From Pararhizobium_B sp963760965 (GTDB lineage Bacteria; Pseudomonadota; Alphaproteobacteria; Rhizobiales; Rhizobiaceae): a stretch of 64,000 bases of DNA. The notes below the pieces were generated by a model. The model had not been told where the DNA came from. It searched no databases and saw only the letters and a list, made by a program, of their open reading frames with translations. Made by a program: the position numbers and the translations under genes. The stretch is taken from NCBI GenBank assembly GCA_963760965.1, contig CAVXEW010000002.1, forward strand, positions 372,001 to 436,000. Direction: 5' to 3'. This document shows, one piece after another, positions 53,099 to 62,063 of the stretch (positions within the stretch are counted from its first letter, which is position 1; each line of letters opens with the position of its first letter).

Positions 53099-55411
53099 AT
53101 GGACCAGCGGCATTATTCACCGGACTACGGCATCGACGAACCAGCCGCCTCGCGCGACGGATCGGACTTCATCGATCTCGACAAGCTCCTGACGATCGCG
53201 CTCAGGCGCGGATGGCTCGTCGGGGCCTGCGTCGTCGTCGCCATCGCAATCGGCATCGCCTATATCGTGGTCGCACCTAGAAGCTATACGGCGCAGACCT
53301 CGATCCTGCTCGACAACAATCTGGCGAAATACGCATCCGGCCAGCCCTCGCCCGCTCCGCAAAACGCACAAACCGACACGGAGGTGTCCAGCGAGATCGA
53401 GATCCTCAAGTCGCAGCAGCTCGCGATGACCGTCGTCGACAAGCTGAACCTGGACCAGAATGCTCAGTTCATGAACCCGCCGGTCTCGCCAGCCACATGG
53501 CTGAAGAGTTCGGCCAAGGATCTGGTCAGCGCGCTCCTGCCGCACGGCATCCCGAAGACCTCGCGACAGGACGGGAAGGACGATGCCCGGCTCGAGGCCG
53601 CGGCCTATCTCCGGAAATCCCTGGATGTCCAGCGGTCCGGCCGAAGCATGGTGCTCTCGGTTTCCTACACCGCCCAGTCCGCCCAGCTCGCTGCCCGGAT
53701 CGCCAGGGCTTACGCCGACGCCTATCTCTCAGACCAGCTCAACGCCAATTTCGATGCGACCGAAAGGGCAACGGTCTGGCTGCAGCAGCGGCTCGGCGAC
53801 CTGAAGCAGAACGCCCAGAAGGCGTCGATGGCCGTGGCGCGCTACAAGGCGAAAAACGGGCTGACGTCCACACGCGGCCAGCTCGTCTCCGAACAGCAGC
53901 TTTCCGATCTGAACACCCAGCTCATCAAGGCGCAGGCCGACCTTGCGACGGCATCCGCACGCTATCGGCAATACAAGGAAATCGTGCAGAAGGGTCCGGA
54001 CGAGGCCGTCCAGAACGCCACCGTCTCGTCCACGGACGTCACGACCGACAACAGCGTCCTCTCGAAGCTGAAATCACAATATCTTAGCGTGTCGAACCGC
54101 GCCGACGCCGTCGAGTCACGCTTCGGGAAGGACCATCCGCAGGCGGTCAGCCTGCGCAAGCAGCAGCAGGAGCTCGCCGGGCAGATCTACCACGAGCTCA
54201 AACAGCTGACGACCAGCTACAAGAATGCCTACGAGGTCGCCAAGACGCGCGTCGACTCCTTGCAGACGAGTATCGGGGGCCTCACGGACAAGACCTCCGA
54301 CGCCAACAAGTCGCTCGTCCACCTGAAGGAACTGCAGCAGCGCGCCGACGCCCTGAACCAGCTCTACCAGAACTACCTATCGCGCTACGAGGAGGCCTCC
54401 CAGCAACGCACCTTCCCGATCGCCAAGGCGCGAGTGATCTCCGAGGCGGGCATCCCGACGGCTCCATCCAGCCCCGGCAAGAAGATGGTGCTGGGCCTTT
54501 CGCTGGCGCTCGGCCTCATGATGGGCGGCGGACTCGCGACGATCGCCGAGTTCCGCGAAAGATCCTTCCGCACGGAGGAAGACGTCCGGTCCGCGCTCGG
54601 CATGAAGTTTCTCGGCTACCTTCCCGAACTGCCGGAGCGGATACTCAGGAAGGACGACAAGAAGCGCTCCTCGGCCGAGGTCGCGTCGCTGTTCGAACCC
54701 GCGATGCGTATCGCGGTCGACCGACCGTCGTCATCCTACGCGGAGACCCTGCGGAACGTGAAGCTGGCCGCCGACATCGTCCTCGAAGGAAAAGCCTGCA
54801 AGGTGATCGGCGTCATCTCCGCCCTCCCGCACGAGGGCAAGACGACGGTCGCGGCGAACCTTGCGGGACTGCTTGCCACGAGCGGCTTCAAGACCCTGCT
54901 GATCGACGGCGACCTGCGCAATCCCGGGCTCAGCCGGCAGCTTGTCGAGCCGTCGTCGATCGGTCTGGTGGACGCAGTGACCGGAGGCGAATCCTGGGCG
55001 AAATGCGTCCGGGTGGACCCCCGGTCACGCCTCGCGGTGCTGCCGACCGCCGGCCAGAGAAACCTGAAGCACACCAGCGAGTTCCTGACGTCGCAAGGCA
55101 TGGCGGATCTGATGCGAAGCGCGCGCGAAATGTTCGACTTCATCGTGATCGACCTGCCGCCGAGCAAGGCTGTCATCGACGCGCGGGCGGTCGAGCCGTT
55201 GACCGACGGCTTCGTGGCCGTGGCGCGCTGGGGCGATACCCCGAGAGCGCTGCTGCGCTCGGTGCTCGATGCGAACACCCGCACGAAAGCGAAGACCCTC
55301 GGCGTCGTGCTCAACAGGACGGACATGCAGAAGCTTCCGCGCTATGTGCCGCTCGGAGGATCCGAGCGCTACATCGGGCGCTACTCGGACTATTATCAGG
55401 ACGCCATCTGA
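53099..55411 (+). CDS. exoP: Polysaccharide co-polymerase and tyrosine autokinase ExoP (Wzc-like)
   Basis: The protein has 770 residues. The first membrane helix (WLVGACVVVAIAIGIAYIVV) precedes a Wzz domain with a long periplasmic coiled coil. The second is MVLGLSLALGLMMGGGLA, with the Pro/Gly motif PTAPSSPGKKMV just before it. The cytoplasmic BY-kinase has Walker A LPHEGKTTVAANLAG near residue 580 and Walker A' LLIDGDLRNPGLS. A short Tyr-containing tail (RYIGRYSDYYQDAI) ends the protein. ExoP controls chain length and export through Tyr phosphorylation. It is the last gene of the exo cluster. Confidence 0.93.
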   Translation: MDQRHYSPDYGIDEPAASRDGSDFIDLDKLLTIALRRGWLVGACVVVAIAIGIAYIVVAPRSYTAQTSILLDNNLAKYASGQPSPAPQNAQTDTEVSSEIEILKSQQLAMTVVDKLNLDQNAQFMNPPVSPATWLKSSAKDLVSALLPHGIPKTSRQDGKDDARLEAAAYLRKSLDVQRSGRSMVLSVSYTAQSAQLAARIARAYADAYLSDQLNANFDATERATVWLQQRLGDLKQNAQKASMAVARYKAKNGLTSTRGQLVSEQQLSDLNTQLIKAQADLATASARYRQYKEIVQKGPDEAVQNATVSSTDVTTDNSVLSKLKSQYLSVSNRADAVESRFGKDHPQAVSLRKQQQELAGQIYHELKQLTTSYKNAYEVAKTRVDSLQTSIGGLTDKTSDANKSLVHLKELQQRADALNQLYQNYLSRYEEASQQRTFPIAKARVISEAGIPTAPSSPGKKMVLGLSLALGLMMGGGLATIAEFRERSFRTEEDVRSALGMKFLGYLPELPERILRKDDKKRSSAEVASLFEPAMRIAVDRPSSSYAETLRNVKLAADIVLEGKACKVIGVISALPHEGKTTVAANLAGLLATSGFKTLLIDGDLRNPGLSRQLVEPSSIGLVDAVTGGESWAKCVRVDPRSRLAVLPTAGQRNLKHTSEFLTSQGMADLMRSAREMFDFIVIDLPPSKAVIDARAVEPLTDGFVAVARWGDTPRALLRSVLDANTRTKAKTLGVVLNRTDMQKLPRYVPLGGSERYIGRYSDYYQDAI

Positions 55412-55541
55412 GACAGCCGCCGCGCTGCCGCCGGAGTGCGCCGGGACCTTCACATCTTCTCCGTTCGGGGTGCCTTGATTCGTCAGCGCAATTTCAGGCG
55501 AGGCAGCGGTGACGGGCGGAGGAAGGCCGGATTCCCGCTGC

Positions 55542-55571
55542 GTGATGATTCACGATGTCATCACATGTGAT
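55542..55571. promoter_or_regulatory. Overlapping palindromes downstream of exoP
   Basis: GTGATGA (55542-55548) and TCATCAC (55558-55564) form an inverted repeat. The right arm overlaps the perfect palindrome ATCACATGTGAT (55560-55571). The site lies 118 bases before the start of a small membrane-protein gene and could be its operator. Confidence 0.4.
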
Positions 55572-55688
55572 CTGGCGCCCGTTCCGTTTGAGGCTAAGGT
55601 TTCCTAGATCACGGAAAACAGAGCGGGTTCTCGCTGCGAATTGCACAGGCGTTCGCACAACAGGAACCGTCGTGCATTCGAGGGTACG

Positions 55689-55832
55689 ATGAGCGTGCTT
55701 GATCAGCCGGAATCCAGATCGCGGCACAAGAGATCCAGATCGACCAGCACCGGCGACCGGCTGGGATGGGTCGCGGGAATCATGATCGTGCTGGGCGCGG
55801 CCCTGTGCTTCGCCGCCCTGCTCAACATCTAG
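55689..55832 (+). CDS. Small single-helix membrane protein
   Basis: The predicted protein has 47 residues. A charged N-terminus (SRSRHKRSRSTSTGDRL) is followed by one membrane helix (GWVAGIMIVLGAALCFAALL) and a very short end. I do not recognise a family. The ATG has GAGGGT close upstream. It lies 277 bases after exoP in a region with palindromes, and is convergent with the aminotransferase. Short length limits confidence. Confidence 0.45.
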   Translation: MSVLDQPESRSRHKRSRSTSTGDRLGWVAGIMIVLGAALCFAALLNI

Positions 55833-55850
55833 ACCAGCAGTCGCGCCGCA

Positions 55851-57032
55851 CTAGAGGCCGACATCGAGGAAGGCGTGCGCCACCTGGTCCAGACGCAACT
55901 CGTTCAGACCGGCGACGTTCATGCGACTGTCTCCGATCAGGTAGATGGCGTGCTTTTCTCTGAGCGCGCCGACCTGCTCCGGCGTCGCACCGACGAGCGA
56001 GAACATGCCGCGATGATCGGCCAGGAAGGCAAAGCGGTCGGACCCCGCCGCCTCGCGCAACGTCCGCGCAAGCCCCTGGCGCAGTTCGAGCATGCGCTGG
56101 CGCATCGATTCCAGTTCCTCCATCCAGTCGGCCCTGAGTGCCGCGTCGCCGAGCACGAGGCGAACGCAGGCCGCGCCGTGGTCAGGCGGCATGGACCAAT
56201 TCGTCCGCGCCAGCGTCGAGAGCGCCCCCTGCACGTTCGTCCTGTCCTCCGGCGCCGAAAGCGCGAAGGCGACACCGACGCGGTCGCGGTAGACGCCGAA
56301 ATTCTTCGAGCAGGAGACAGCCAGGAGCATTTCCGGAACTTGTGCCGCCACGAGACGGACGCCGGCGGCATCGGCCTCGAGGCCGTCGCCGAAGCCCTGG
56401 TAGGCGAGGTCGATGAAGGGCACCAGTCCCCGATCCAGCACCAGGTCGGCGACCGCCTGCCATTCGTCGGACTTCAGGTTGGCGCCGGTGGGGTTGTGGC
56501 AGCACCCATGGAGGAGAACGACATCTCCCGACTTCGCCTGCTTCAGGTCGTCCATCATCGCCTGGAAGTCGACGGCGCGTGTTTCCGCGTCGAAATACCG
56601 GTATGGACTTGTCTCGATGCCGATCTGCGCGAGAATTGCCAGGTGGTTGGGCCAGGTCGGCGTGCTGGTCCAGACCGTCCGCCCGCCTTCGGCGCGTCGC
56701 ACCAGATCGAAGAGCAGGCGCAGCGCACCGCTGCCGCCCGGGGTCTGCGCCGCGCTCAACCTGCCTGACGGAACGCAGTCACCGAGGACGAGCTGGCGCA
56801 TTGAATCGTTGAAGGCCGCGTCGCCCAGCGGTCCGACATAGCTCTTGGTTTCCTGCTCGTCGGCCAGTCGGCGCTCGGCTTGCCTGACGGCACGCATGAT
56901 CGGGGTCGCGCCGCCCGCATCCTTGTAGACGCCGACGCCGAGATCGATCTTGCCGGGGCGGGGATCCTCCCTGAAGGTCTGCATCAGGGCAAGGATGGCG
57001 TCGGGCTTGGGAGCCGGCAGGGACTGGAACAT
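55851..57032 (-). CDS. Aromatic-amino-acid/aspartate aminotransferase (class I, PLP)
   Basis: The protein has 393 residues. It opens MFQSLPAPKPDAILALMQTF, then DLGVGVYKDAGGATPIM, as in the TyrB/AspC group. PLP-site motifs are GGSGALRLLFD, HGCCHNPTGANL, PFIDLAYQGFGDGLE and the Schiff-base Lys in VSCSKNFGVYRDRVG, with the phosphate-binding Arg following. It moves the amino group between aromatic or dicarboxylic amino acids and 2-oxo acids. The ATG at 57032 has GAGGAG before it. Confidence 0.92.
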   Translation of the reverse strand: MFQSLPAPKPDAILALMQTFREDPRPGKIDLGVGVYKDAGGATPIMRAVRQAERRLADEQETKSYVGPLGDAAFNDSMRQLVLGDCVPSGRLSAAQTPGGSGALRLLFDLVRRAEGGRTVWTSTPTWPNHLAILAQIGIETSPYRYFDAETRAVDFQAMMDDLKQAKSGDVVLLHGCCHNPTGANLKSDEWQAVADLVLDRGLVPFIDLAYQGFGDGLEADAAGVRLVAAQVPEMLLAVSCSKNFGVYRDRVGVAFALSAPEDRTNVQGALSTLARTNWSMPPDHGAACVRLVLGDAALRADWMEELESMRQRMLELRQGLARTLREAAGSDRFAFLADHRGMFSLVGATPEQVGALREKHAIYLIGDSRMNVAGLNELRLDQVAHAFLDVGL

Positions 57033-57105
57033 CAGGTCATCTCCTCGGGTGGGGAGCTTTATAGTCGCCAGTGCCGGCGAGGTCCACAGCGCATGAAGCG
57101 CGCCC

Positions 57106-58350
57106 TCACCGGAGGCGGGCCAGCATCGCAGGATCGGGAAAGCAGGTGGGGTGCAGGCCTGCTTTCTGCTGCCATTCGCCGATCGAACGGCGCGTCTTGA
57201 AGCCGGGCAGGCCGTCGGCGCCGCCGACATCGTAGCCTCTCTTCTGCAGCGCACGCTGCATCGCGGCGACGTCCGACCGCAGCATGTGGCCGACATCGCC
57301 CCAATGGCCGGAGAAATCTCCCGAACCATACGCGATGCGATCGGCGAGGTTGCCGATGAACAGGGCGTAGAGGTCGGAGTTGTTGTATTGCTTCAGCACG
57401 TAGAAGTTCGGCGTGACGATGAATTCGGGACCATGTGTCCCGGCAGGCACCAGCATCATGCCCGTCTCCGCCTCCTGCGCAGCCGAAAAGCTGCGACCGG
57501 CGACGCGCCGGATCCCCTCGGCCTTCCACCGGGCGATCGGGCGGGCGCGGTCCGGCCCCTCCTGCGCGCAGGAGACACCATCCGGGATCGTCACCTCGTA
57601 GCCCCAGTCGCGGCCTCGCTCCCAACCCTGCCTGGCGAGGAAGTTGGCGATGGAAGCCAGCGTGTCCGGCACCGACTGCCAGATGTCGGGCCGGCCGTCA
57701 CCGTCGAAGTCCACGGCGTATTTCAGATAGCTCGACGGCATGAACTGCGGCTGGCCCATTGCGCCTGCGGCCGAACCTTTCATCTCGGAGGGTGCGGCAT
57801 CGCCCCGCTGCACGATTTCCAGGGCCGCAAGGAGCTCGTCGCGAAAGAGCTCCTTGCGGCCGGACATGAAGGCCCTGGTCGCGAGGACGCGGATCGCCGA
57901 TTGGGGTATGGCTGCGGCGCCGAAGCCGGTCTCGCGACCCCAGATCGCCAGCAGGAAGCGTCCCGGAACGCCGTACTTCGACTCGATCCGCGAAAGCGTG
58001 CCCGACCAGCGCGCCTGCAGCCTGCGTCCCGCGGCAGCGAGGCCGGCGAGGCGGGACTGCGAGAAGTAGGCGCCGGGGGAGCGGAACTCCGCCTGGCTCT
58101 GCGCGCGCCGTTCGGGCGGCCGCGTGCCGGGGGGCACCAGATCCGGCAGGCTCCAGTCGAGCGAGACGCCTTCGAAAGCCCGACGGAAGGTGGCGGAAGA
58201 GACGCCGCGCCCGCGGGCCGCCGGCCAGAGATCACCCGAGAGCCAGGTGCGGAACTGCGCCTCCACGGCCGACCGGGAGAGGGCCGCCGCGGGTGTGGCA
58301 AGACCGAGGCACAAGGGCAGCAGCAGGGCGGCGAGAAATCTGGCGGGCAT
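57106..58350 (-). CDS. Lytic murein transglycosylase (MltB family) with peptidoglycan-binding domain
   Basis: The protein has 414 residues with a signal peptide (LAALLLPLCLGLATPAAAL). An SLT_2 domain follows, with catalytic Glu in IWGRETGFGA near residue 141 and the AAGAMGQPQFMPSSYLKYAVDFDGDG motif (split here by reading) as in MltB. A C-terminal peptidoglycan-binding repeat ends the protein (MLRSDVAAMQRALQKRGYDV, DGLPGFKTRRSIGEW). It cleaves glycan strands with formation of 1,6-anhydro ends in the periplasm. Confidence 0.92.
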   Translation of the reverse strand: MPARFLAALLLPLCLGLATPAAALSRSAVEAQFRTWLSGDLWPAARGRGVSSATFRRAFEGVSLDWSLPDLVPPGTRPPERRAQSQAEFRSPGAYFSQSRLAGLAAAGRRLQARWSGTLSRIESKYGVPGRFLLAIWGRETGFGAAAIPQSAIRVLATRAFMSGRKELFRDELLAALEIVQRGDAAPSEMKGSAAGAMGQPQFMPSSYLKYAVDFDGDGRPDIWQSVPDTLASIANFLARQGWERGRDWGYEVTIPDGVSCAQEGPDRARPIARWKAEGIRRVAGRSFSAAQEAETGMMLVPAGTHGPEFIVTPNFYVLKQYNNSDLYALFIGNLADRIAYGSGDFSGHWGDVGHMLRSDVAAMQRALQKRGYDVGGADGLPGFKTRRSIGEWQQKAGLHPTCFPDPAMLARLR

Positions 58351-58537
58351 CTGTCTTCCGACCTCGCGAATCGCGGCGTTCGGGGCAGGCTAGTGGAAGG
58401 CGGGACGGATGTCGAAGCCCGACATGGCAGCGCCAGGGTGTACGCAGGGAGCCATCATCAGGCCACGATTTCTTCAGGTGCCTGTCAGCCTCGGTGCCTA
58501 GTGTCGCGGCTGTTCAATCCAAACATGGAGATTTCAA

Positions 58538-58822
58538 TTGAAGCGTCTAGTCACAACTCTGTCTGTCCTGGCGATGATCACGTCGGCTGCCCCGGCCTTC
58601 GCTGCAGGCGCAGCATGCACCACTGCTCCCAAGAGCGCCTGGAAGTCACAGGCGACCCTGAAGGCCAATCTCAAGAAGGAAGGCCTGAAGGTCCGCAGGA
58701 TCAAGGAGGAAGGCGGCTGCTACGAGGTCTATGCCGTGAACAAGAGCGGCAAGCGCGTCAACGTGGCCTACAATGCCAAGACGCTGAAGAAGGTCTCCAA
58801 TGCCGAAGCCGGCGAAAAGTAG
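58538..58822 (+). CDS. Small periplasmic PepSY-like protein
   Basis: The protein has 94 residues. The signal peptide is MKRLVTTLSVLAMITSAAPA, then a short domain (SQATLKANLKKEGLKVRRIK, GGCYEVYAVNKSGKRVNVAYN) that matches the PepSY pattern of small periplasmic proteins found next to b-type cytochromes. It contains two Cys (AACTTA, GGCYE) that could form a disulfide. The TTG start follows ATGGAG at seven bases. It overlaps the cytochrome b561 gene by 23 bases, so they are one unit. Confidence 0.8.
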   Translation: MKRLVTTLSVLAMITSAAPAFAAGAACTTAPKSAWKSQATLKANLKKEGLKVRRIKEEGGCYEVYAVNKSGKRVNVAYNAKTLKKVSNAEAGEK

Positions 58823-59378
58823 GCCGTCGCCTGCCCCGGACGCGCGCATCGTGCGCGTCTGGGACCCTCTGGTACGCGTCTTTCACTGGGGTGTGGCGGC
58901 GAGCTTCTTCGTTGCCTGGTTCAGTGCGCACTCGACCGAGGCCGTGCACCACATTGCCGGTTATACTGCGCTCGGGCTCGTCGCGCTGCGCGTCGTATGG
59001 GGTTTCCTCGGAACGACCTATGCCCGCTTCGCCCAGTTCCTGCGCCATCCGACCACGGTCGCCGGATATCTGAAGGCGATCGCCGCCGGCAACGAGTGCC
59101 GCTATGTGGGGCACAATCCCGCGGGCGGCGCAATGGTCGTCACGCTGATGCTCGTCATGGCCGGCACCGCCGCCTCGGGCTGGATGATGACGACGGACCG
59201 CTACTGGGGCGTCGCCTGGGTCGCCGAGTTGCACTCGCTGCTCGCGCACGGCCTTCTCCTGCTCGTCGCGGTGCATTTCTGCGGAGTTCTCCTGGCAAGC
59301 TACCGCCACCGCGAGAACCTGATCGCAGCCATGATCTCCGGACGCAAGCGCGCGGCGGGATCGGAGGACATAGCCTGA
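58800..59378 (+). CDS. Cytochrome b561 family protein
   Basis: The protein has 192 residues with four membrane helices. Likely heme-ligating His residues are in RVFHWGVAASFF, EAVHHIAGYTALGL, ELHSLLAHGLLLL and VAVHFCGVLL. The N-terminus (RIVRVWDPLVRVFHWG) is characteristic of the di-heme b561/Ni-hydrogenase-cytochrome-b group. It probably passes electrons across the membrane. It is coupled to the PepSY-like gene, which overlaps its start. Confidence 0.85.
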   Translation: MPKPAKSRPSPAPDARIVRVWDPLVRVFHWGVAASFFVAWFSAHSTEAVHHIAGYTALGLVALRVVWGFLGTTYARFAQFLRHPTTVAGYLKAIAAGNECRYVGHNPAGGAMVVTLMLVMAGTAASGWMMTTDRYWGVAWVAELHSLLAHGLLLLVAVHFCGVLLASYRHRENLIAAMISGRKRAAGSEDIA

Positions 59379-59388
59379 CCGCGAAAGC

Positions 59389-59994
59389 CTAGAACGCGGT
59401 CCGTGACCTCAGCGCCGCCGACAGGGTGCCTTCGTCGAGATAGTCCAGTTCGCCTCCCACCGGCACGCCATGGGCGAGACGCGTGATCTTGACGTCGAGA
59501 CCGGCCAGCTGGTCGGTGATGTAGTGCGCCGTGGTCTGGCCCTCGACCGTGGCGTTCACGGCGATGATCAGTTCGCCGACGCCGCCCGCGGTCACCCGGT
59601 CCACCAGCGCCTTGATGTTGAGATCCTCCGGTCCGATCCCGTCGAGCGGAGACAGGGTCCCGCCGAGCACATGGTAGGCGGCGTCGATCGCCCCGGCGCG
59701 CTCCAGCGCCCAGAGATCGGCTACGTCCTCGACGACGACGATCGTCGATGCGTCGCGGCGCTCGTCCGTGCAGATCGTGCAGGGATCGGCCGTGTCGACG
59801 TTGCCGCAGACCGAACATATCCTGACCTTCTCGCAGGCCTCCGCCATGGCGCCGGCGAGGGGACCGAGGAGCTGGTCCTTCTTCTTGATCAGGTGCAGGG
59901 CGGCACGCCGCGCGGAACGCGGACCGAGGCCCGGCACGCGCGCCAGCAACTGGATCAGCTTCTCGATTTCCGGGCCCGTGACGCGTTTCTGCAT
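59389..59994 (-). CDS. recR: Recombination protein RecR
   Basis: The protein has 201 residues, the normal length. A helix-hairpin-helix opens it (LLARVPGLGPRSARRAALHL), followed by a C4 zinc finger (CSVCGNVDTADPCTIC) and a Toprim domain (TIVVVEDVADLWALERAG), with the conserved Walker-like end LAHGVPVGGELDYLDEGTL. RecR with RecO/RecF loads RecA at gaps. I chose the ATG at 59994 for length; a longer frame upstream is not conserved. It is convergent with the b561 gene. Confidence 0.95.
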   Translation of the reverse strand: MQKRVTGPEIEKLIQLLARVPGLGPRSARRAALHLIKKKDQLLGPLAGAMAEACEKVRICSVCGNVDTADPCTICTDERRDASTIVVVEDVADLWALERAGAIDAAYHVLGGTLSPLDGIGPEDLNIKALVDRVTAGGVGELIIAVNATVEGQTTAHYITDQLAGLDVKITRLAHGVPVGGELDYLDEGTLSAALRSRTAF

Positions 59995-60167
59995 GACGCC
60001 GGTTCTAGTGCCGCGCACGCCCGTTGGGAAGCGTTCAGTCCCACCGCCGAGCAACTTTTGCGCCATTCACCCTTTCCCGCGGGCCGCCGGGCCGGCGCAC
60101 GAGTTGACAAGTCGCCCGCGAACGCCAATTCCCGCTGGCTGATGCTCCCAGACCGACCGGAGGCGGC

Positions 60168-60845
60168 GTGAACCAATCGAACGACAAGCCCACCGTGCCC
60201 GCCGATCCGCGGGCGCTTGCGGGTGACTTCTCCCGCCCGTGGATTTTCATCCGCGGCGTTCCGGCCATGCGCTTCCTGCCGCCGGAAGGCCCGCCCGAAA
60301 TCGCCTTCGCCGGCCGCTCGAATGTCGGAAAGTCTTCGCTCATAAACGCGCTTCTCAACCAGAAGGGCCTGGCGAGGACCTCGAACACCCCCGGTCGCAC
60401 GCAGGAACTCAACTTCTTCGTCCCGGAGGGCCACGCCGGCGACAGCGCCGACATGCCCGGCATGGCGCTGGTGGACATGCCCGGCTACGGCTACGCGAAG
60501 GCTCCGAAGGACCAGGTCGATGCCTGGACCGCCCTCGTCTTCGACTATCTGCGCGGGCGGGCGACGCTGAAGCGTGTCTTCGTGCTGATCGACGCCCGGC
60601 ATGGCATCAAGAAGAACGACGAGGAGGTCTTCGGCCTGCTCGACAAGGCGGCCGTTTCCTACCAGGTGGTGCTGACGAAGATCGACAAGATAAAGGCCGC
60701 CGGAGTACCCCGGCTGCTGGACGAGACGGCGAGCCGCCTGCAGAAGAGGCCCGCCGCCTTTCCGGAAGTGCTGGCGACTTCCTCGGAAAAGGGAGCGGGC
60801 CTCGAGGACCTTCGTGCCGCTATCGCCTATGCGGTGACCGCGTAG
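60168..60845 (+). CDS. engB: Ribosome-biogenesis GTPase EngB/YsxC (YihA)
   Basis: The protein has 225 residues. GTPase motifs are G1 GRSNVGKSSLIN near residue 49, G3 DMPGYGYAKAP, and G4 TKIDKIK, with G5 ATSSEKGAG. The switch I region RTSNTPGRTQELNFF is typical. It helps assembly of the large ribosomal subunit. The GTG start at 60168 has GGAGGCGGC just before it. It is divergent from recR. Confidence 0.95.
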   Translation: MNQSNDKPTVPADPRALAGDFSRPWIFIRGVPAMRFLPPEGPPEIAFAGRSNVGKSSLINALLNQKGLARTSNTPGRTQELNFFVPEGHAGDSADMPGMALVDMPGYGYAKAPKDQVDAWTALVFDYLRGRATLKRVFVLIDARHGIKKNDEEVFGLLDKAAVSYQVVLTKIDKIKAAGVPRLLDETASRLQKRPAAFPEVLATSSEKGAGLEDLRAAIAYAVTA

Positions 60846-60862
60846 GGCCTCCGGCGTTCCGG

Positions 60863-61363
60863 TCAGGCGTCGGCCTTGGGAACGAATGAGAGCGCGACGC
60901 CGTCGATGCAATGCCGCTTGCCGGTCGGCGGCGGGCCGTCGTCGAAGACGTGGCCGAGATGTCCGCCGCAATTGGAGCAGTGCTCCTCGGTGCGCACCAT
61001 GAAGAGCGATGTATCCTGCCGGTGCCCGACCGCGCCAGGCAGGGCTTCGTAGAAGCTTGGCCAGCCGGTTCCGCTGTCGAACTTCGCCTTCGACGAATAG
61101 AGGGCCTGGTTGCAGCCGGCACAATGAAAAATCCCGACGCGGTGCTCTTTCAGGAGCGGGCTGGAGAAAGGCGGTTCCGTGCCTTCCTTTCGCAGGATGT
61201 CGTACTGGGCCGGCGTCAGCTTCCTGCGCCACTCGGCATCGGTGAGGGTATAGGGAAACTTTCTGTCGGCCGCCTCGGCGGGCTTGCGAAGTCCCGCCAG
61301 GCCGAAGCCTGCGAAGGCCGCGGCGCCGGCGGTCGACAAGAGGAAATTGCGGCGGTTCATCAT
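60863..61363 (-). CDS. msrB: Peptide-methionine (R)-S-oxide reductase MsrB, Tat-exported
   Basis: The protein has 166 residues. The twin-arginine signal MMNRRNFLLSTAGAAAFAG targets it to the periplasm. The SelR domain has both zinc CxxC pairs (FHCAGC and HCSNCGGHLGHVFDDG), the GTGWPSFYEAL motif and the catalytic Cys in KRHCIDGVALSF. It reduces methionine-R-sulfoxide in envelope proteins. It is convergent with engB. The start may be at 61363 or 61360. Confidence 0.93.
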   Translation of the reverse strand: MMNRRNFLLSTAGAAAFAGFGLAGLRKPAEAADRKFPYTLTDAEWRRKLTPAQYDILRKEGTEPPFSSPLLKEHRVGIFHCAGCNQALYSSKAKFDSGTGWPSFYEALPGAVGHRQDTSLFMVRTEEHCSNCGGHLGHVFDDGPPPTGKRHCIDGVALSFVPKADA

Positions 61364-61715
61364 GGTCCGGGTTCTCCACGGTGCGGTTTGTGGACGACTG
61401 GTCATGTCGAGAATGGCGCAGAGCCAGCGACAAGGAAATAAATCCGGCATTCAAAGGAGATCAAACCCGCGTGTTCGCGAGTGATCGCTAGACAATGACG
61501 CACGCAGAAAAATCCCCGACGCGTCACGTTTGGCACATTAATTGAGACCGTTCTGCATTAGAAAAGCTTCCACAAGAAAACACTCATCGGAAGCTGTCAA
61601 ATCCCGAAAAGAGCGGGACGCAAGAGACATTTCAGCCGCGCAACGATATTGCGCAATCTTCAATCCGACCGGAGCCGGCCGTTGGCGGCTTCGACAATTA
61701 GAGAGGAAATGAAAA
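61364..61715. other. Intergenic region with increasing AT content
   Basis: About 350 bases. The msrB-near part has normal GC; from about 61490 the sequence turns AT-rich. A 7-base inverted repeat (AGCTTCC at 61565-61571, GGAAGCT at 61589-61595) is present. No gene is supported. Confidence 0.5.
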
Positions 61716-62063
61716 TTGTTTAAATCAATCAGATTTATTGCCAGGGCCGTTCGGGGTCATGCATTTCAAGCCCAACGCAAGAAAGGTGCCAGCGGTCATA
61801 GTGTCGAACTGACGACATCAGCCAAACCCGGCGGGAACAAGTCCGCATTCCAAAATCATCCTTGCGACAAGCAATATAATGGCGTCCTGTCAGAACTCAA
61901 GGCGAAGCAGAATAATCTTCACAACAATCAAAGCATTGCACTGAATAACCCGGAAAAAGGACACGGAACCGACAGACGAAAGCATACCGAGATGCTGTTG
62001 CCTGAGTACTATGCGATCGCAGAGATGAAAAGACTGGAGGCTGAGCAAGACGCAGACAGTTAA
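61716..62063 (+). CDS. AT-rich orphan hypothetical protein
   Basis: The predicted protein has 115 residues and no family that I recognise. It is basic and polar (GHAFQAQRKKGASGHSVELT, KAKQNNLHNNQS). It has no signal peptide, and its only hydrophobic part is the short start FKSIRFIARAV. A TTG start follows AGAGAGGAAAT; an ATG at 61709 would stop after four codons. Its base use is clearly more AT-rich than the neighbours, which points to recent gain or to no real coding function. Confidence 0.45.
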   Translation: MFKSIRFIARAVRGHAFQAQRKKGASGHSVELTTSAKPGGNKSAFQNHPCDKQYNGVLSELKAKQNNLHNNQSIALNNPEKGHGTDRRKHTEMLLPEYYAIAEMKRLEAEQDADS

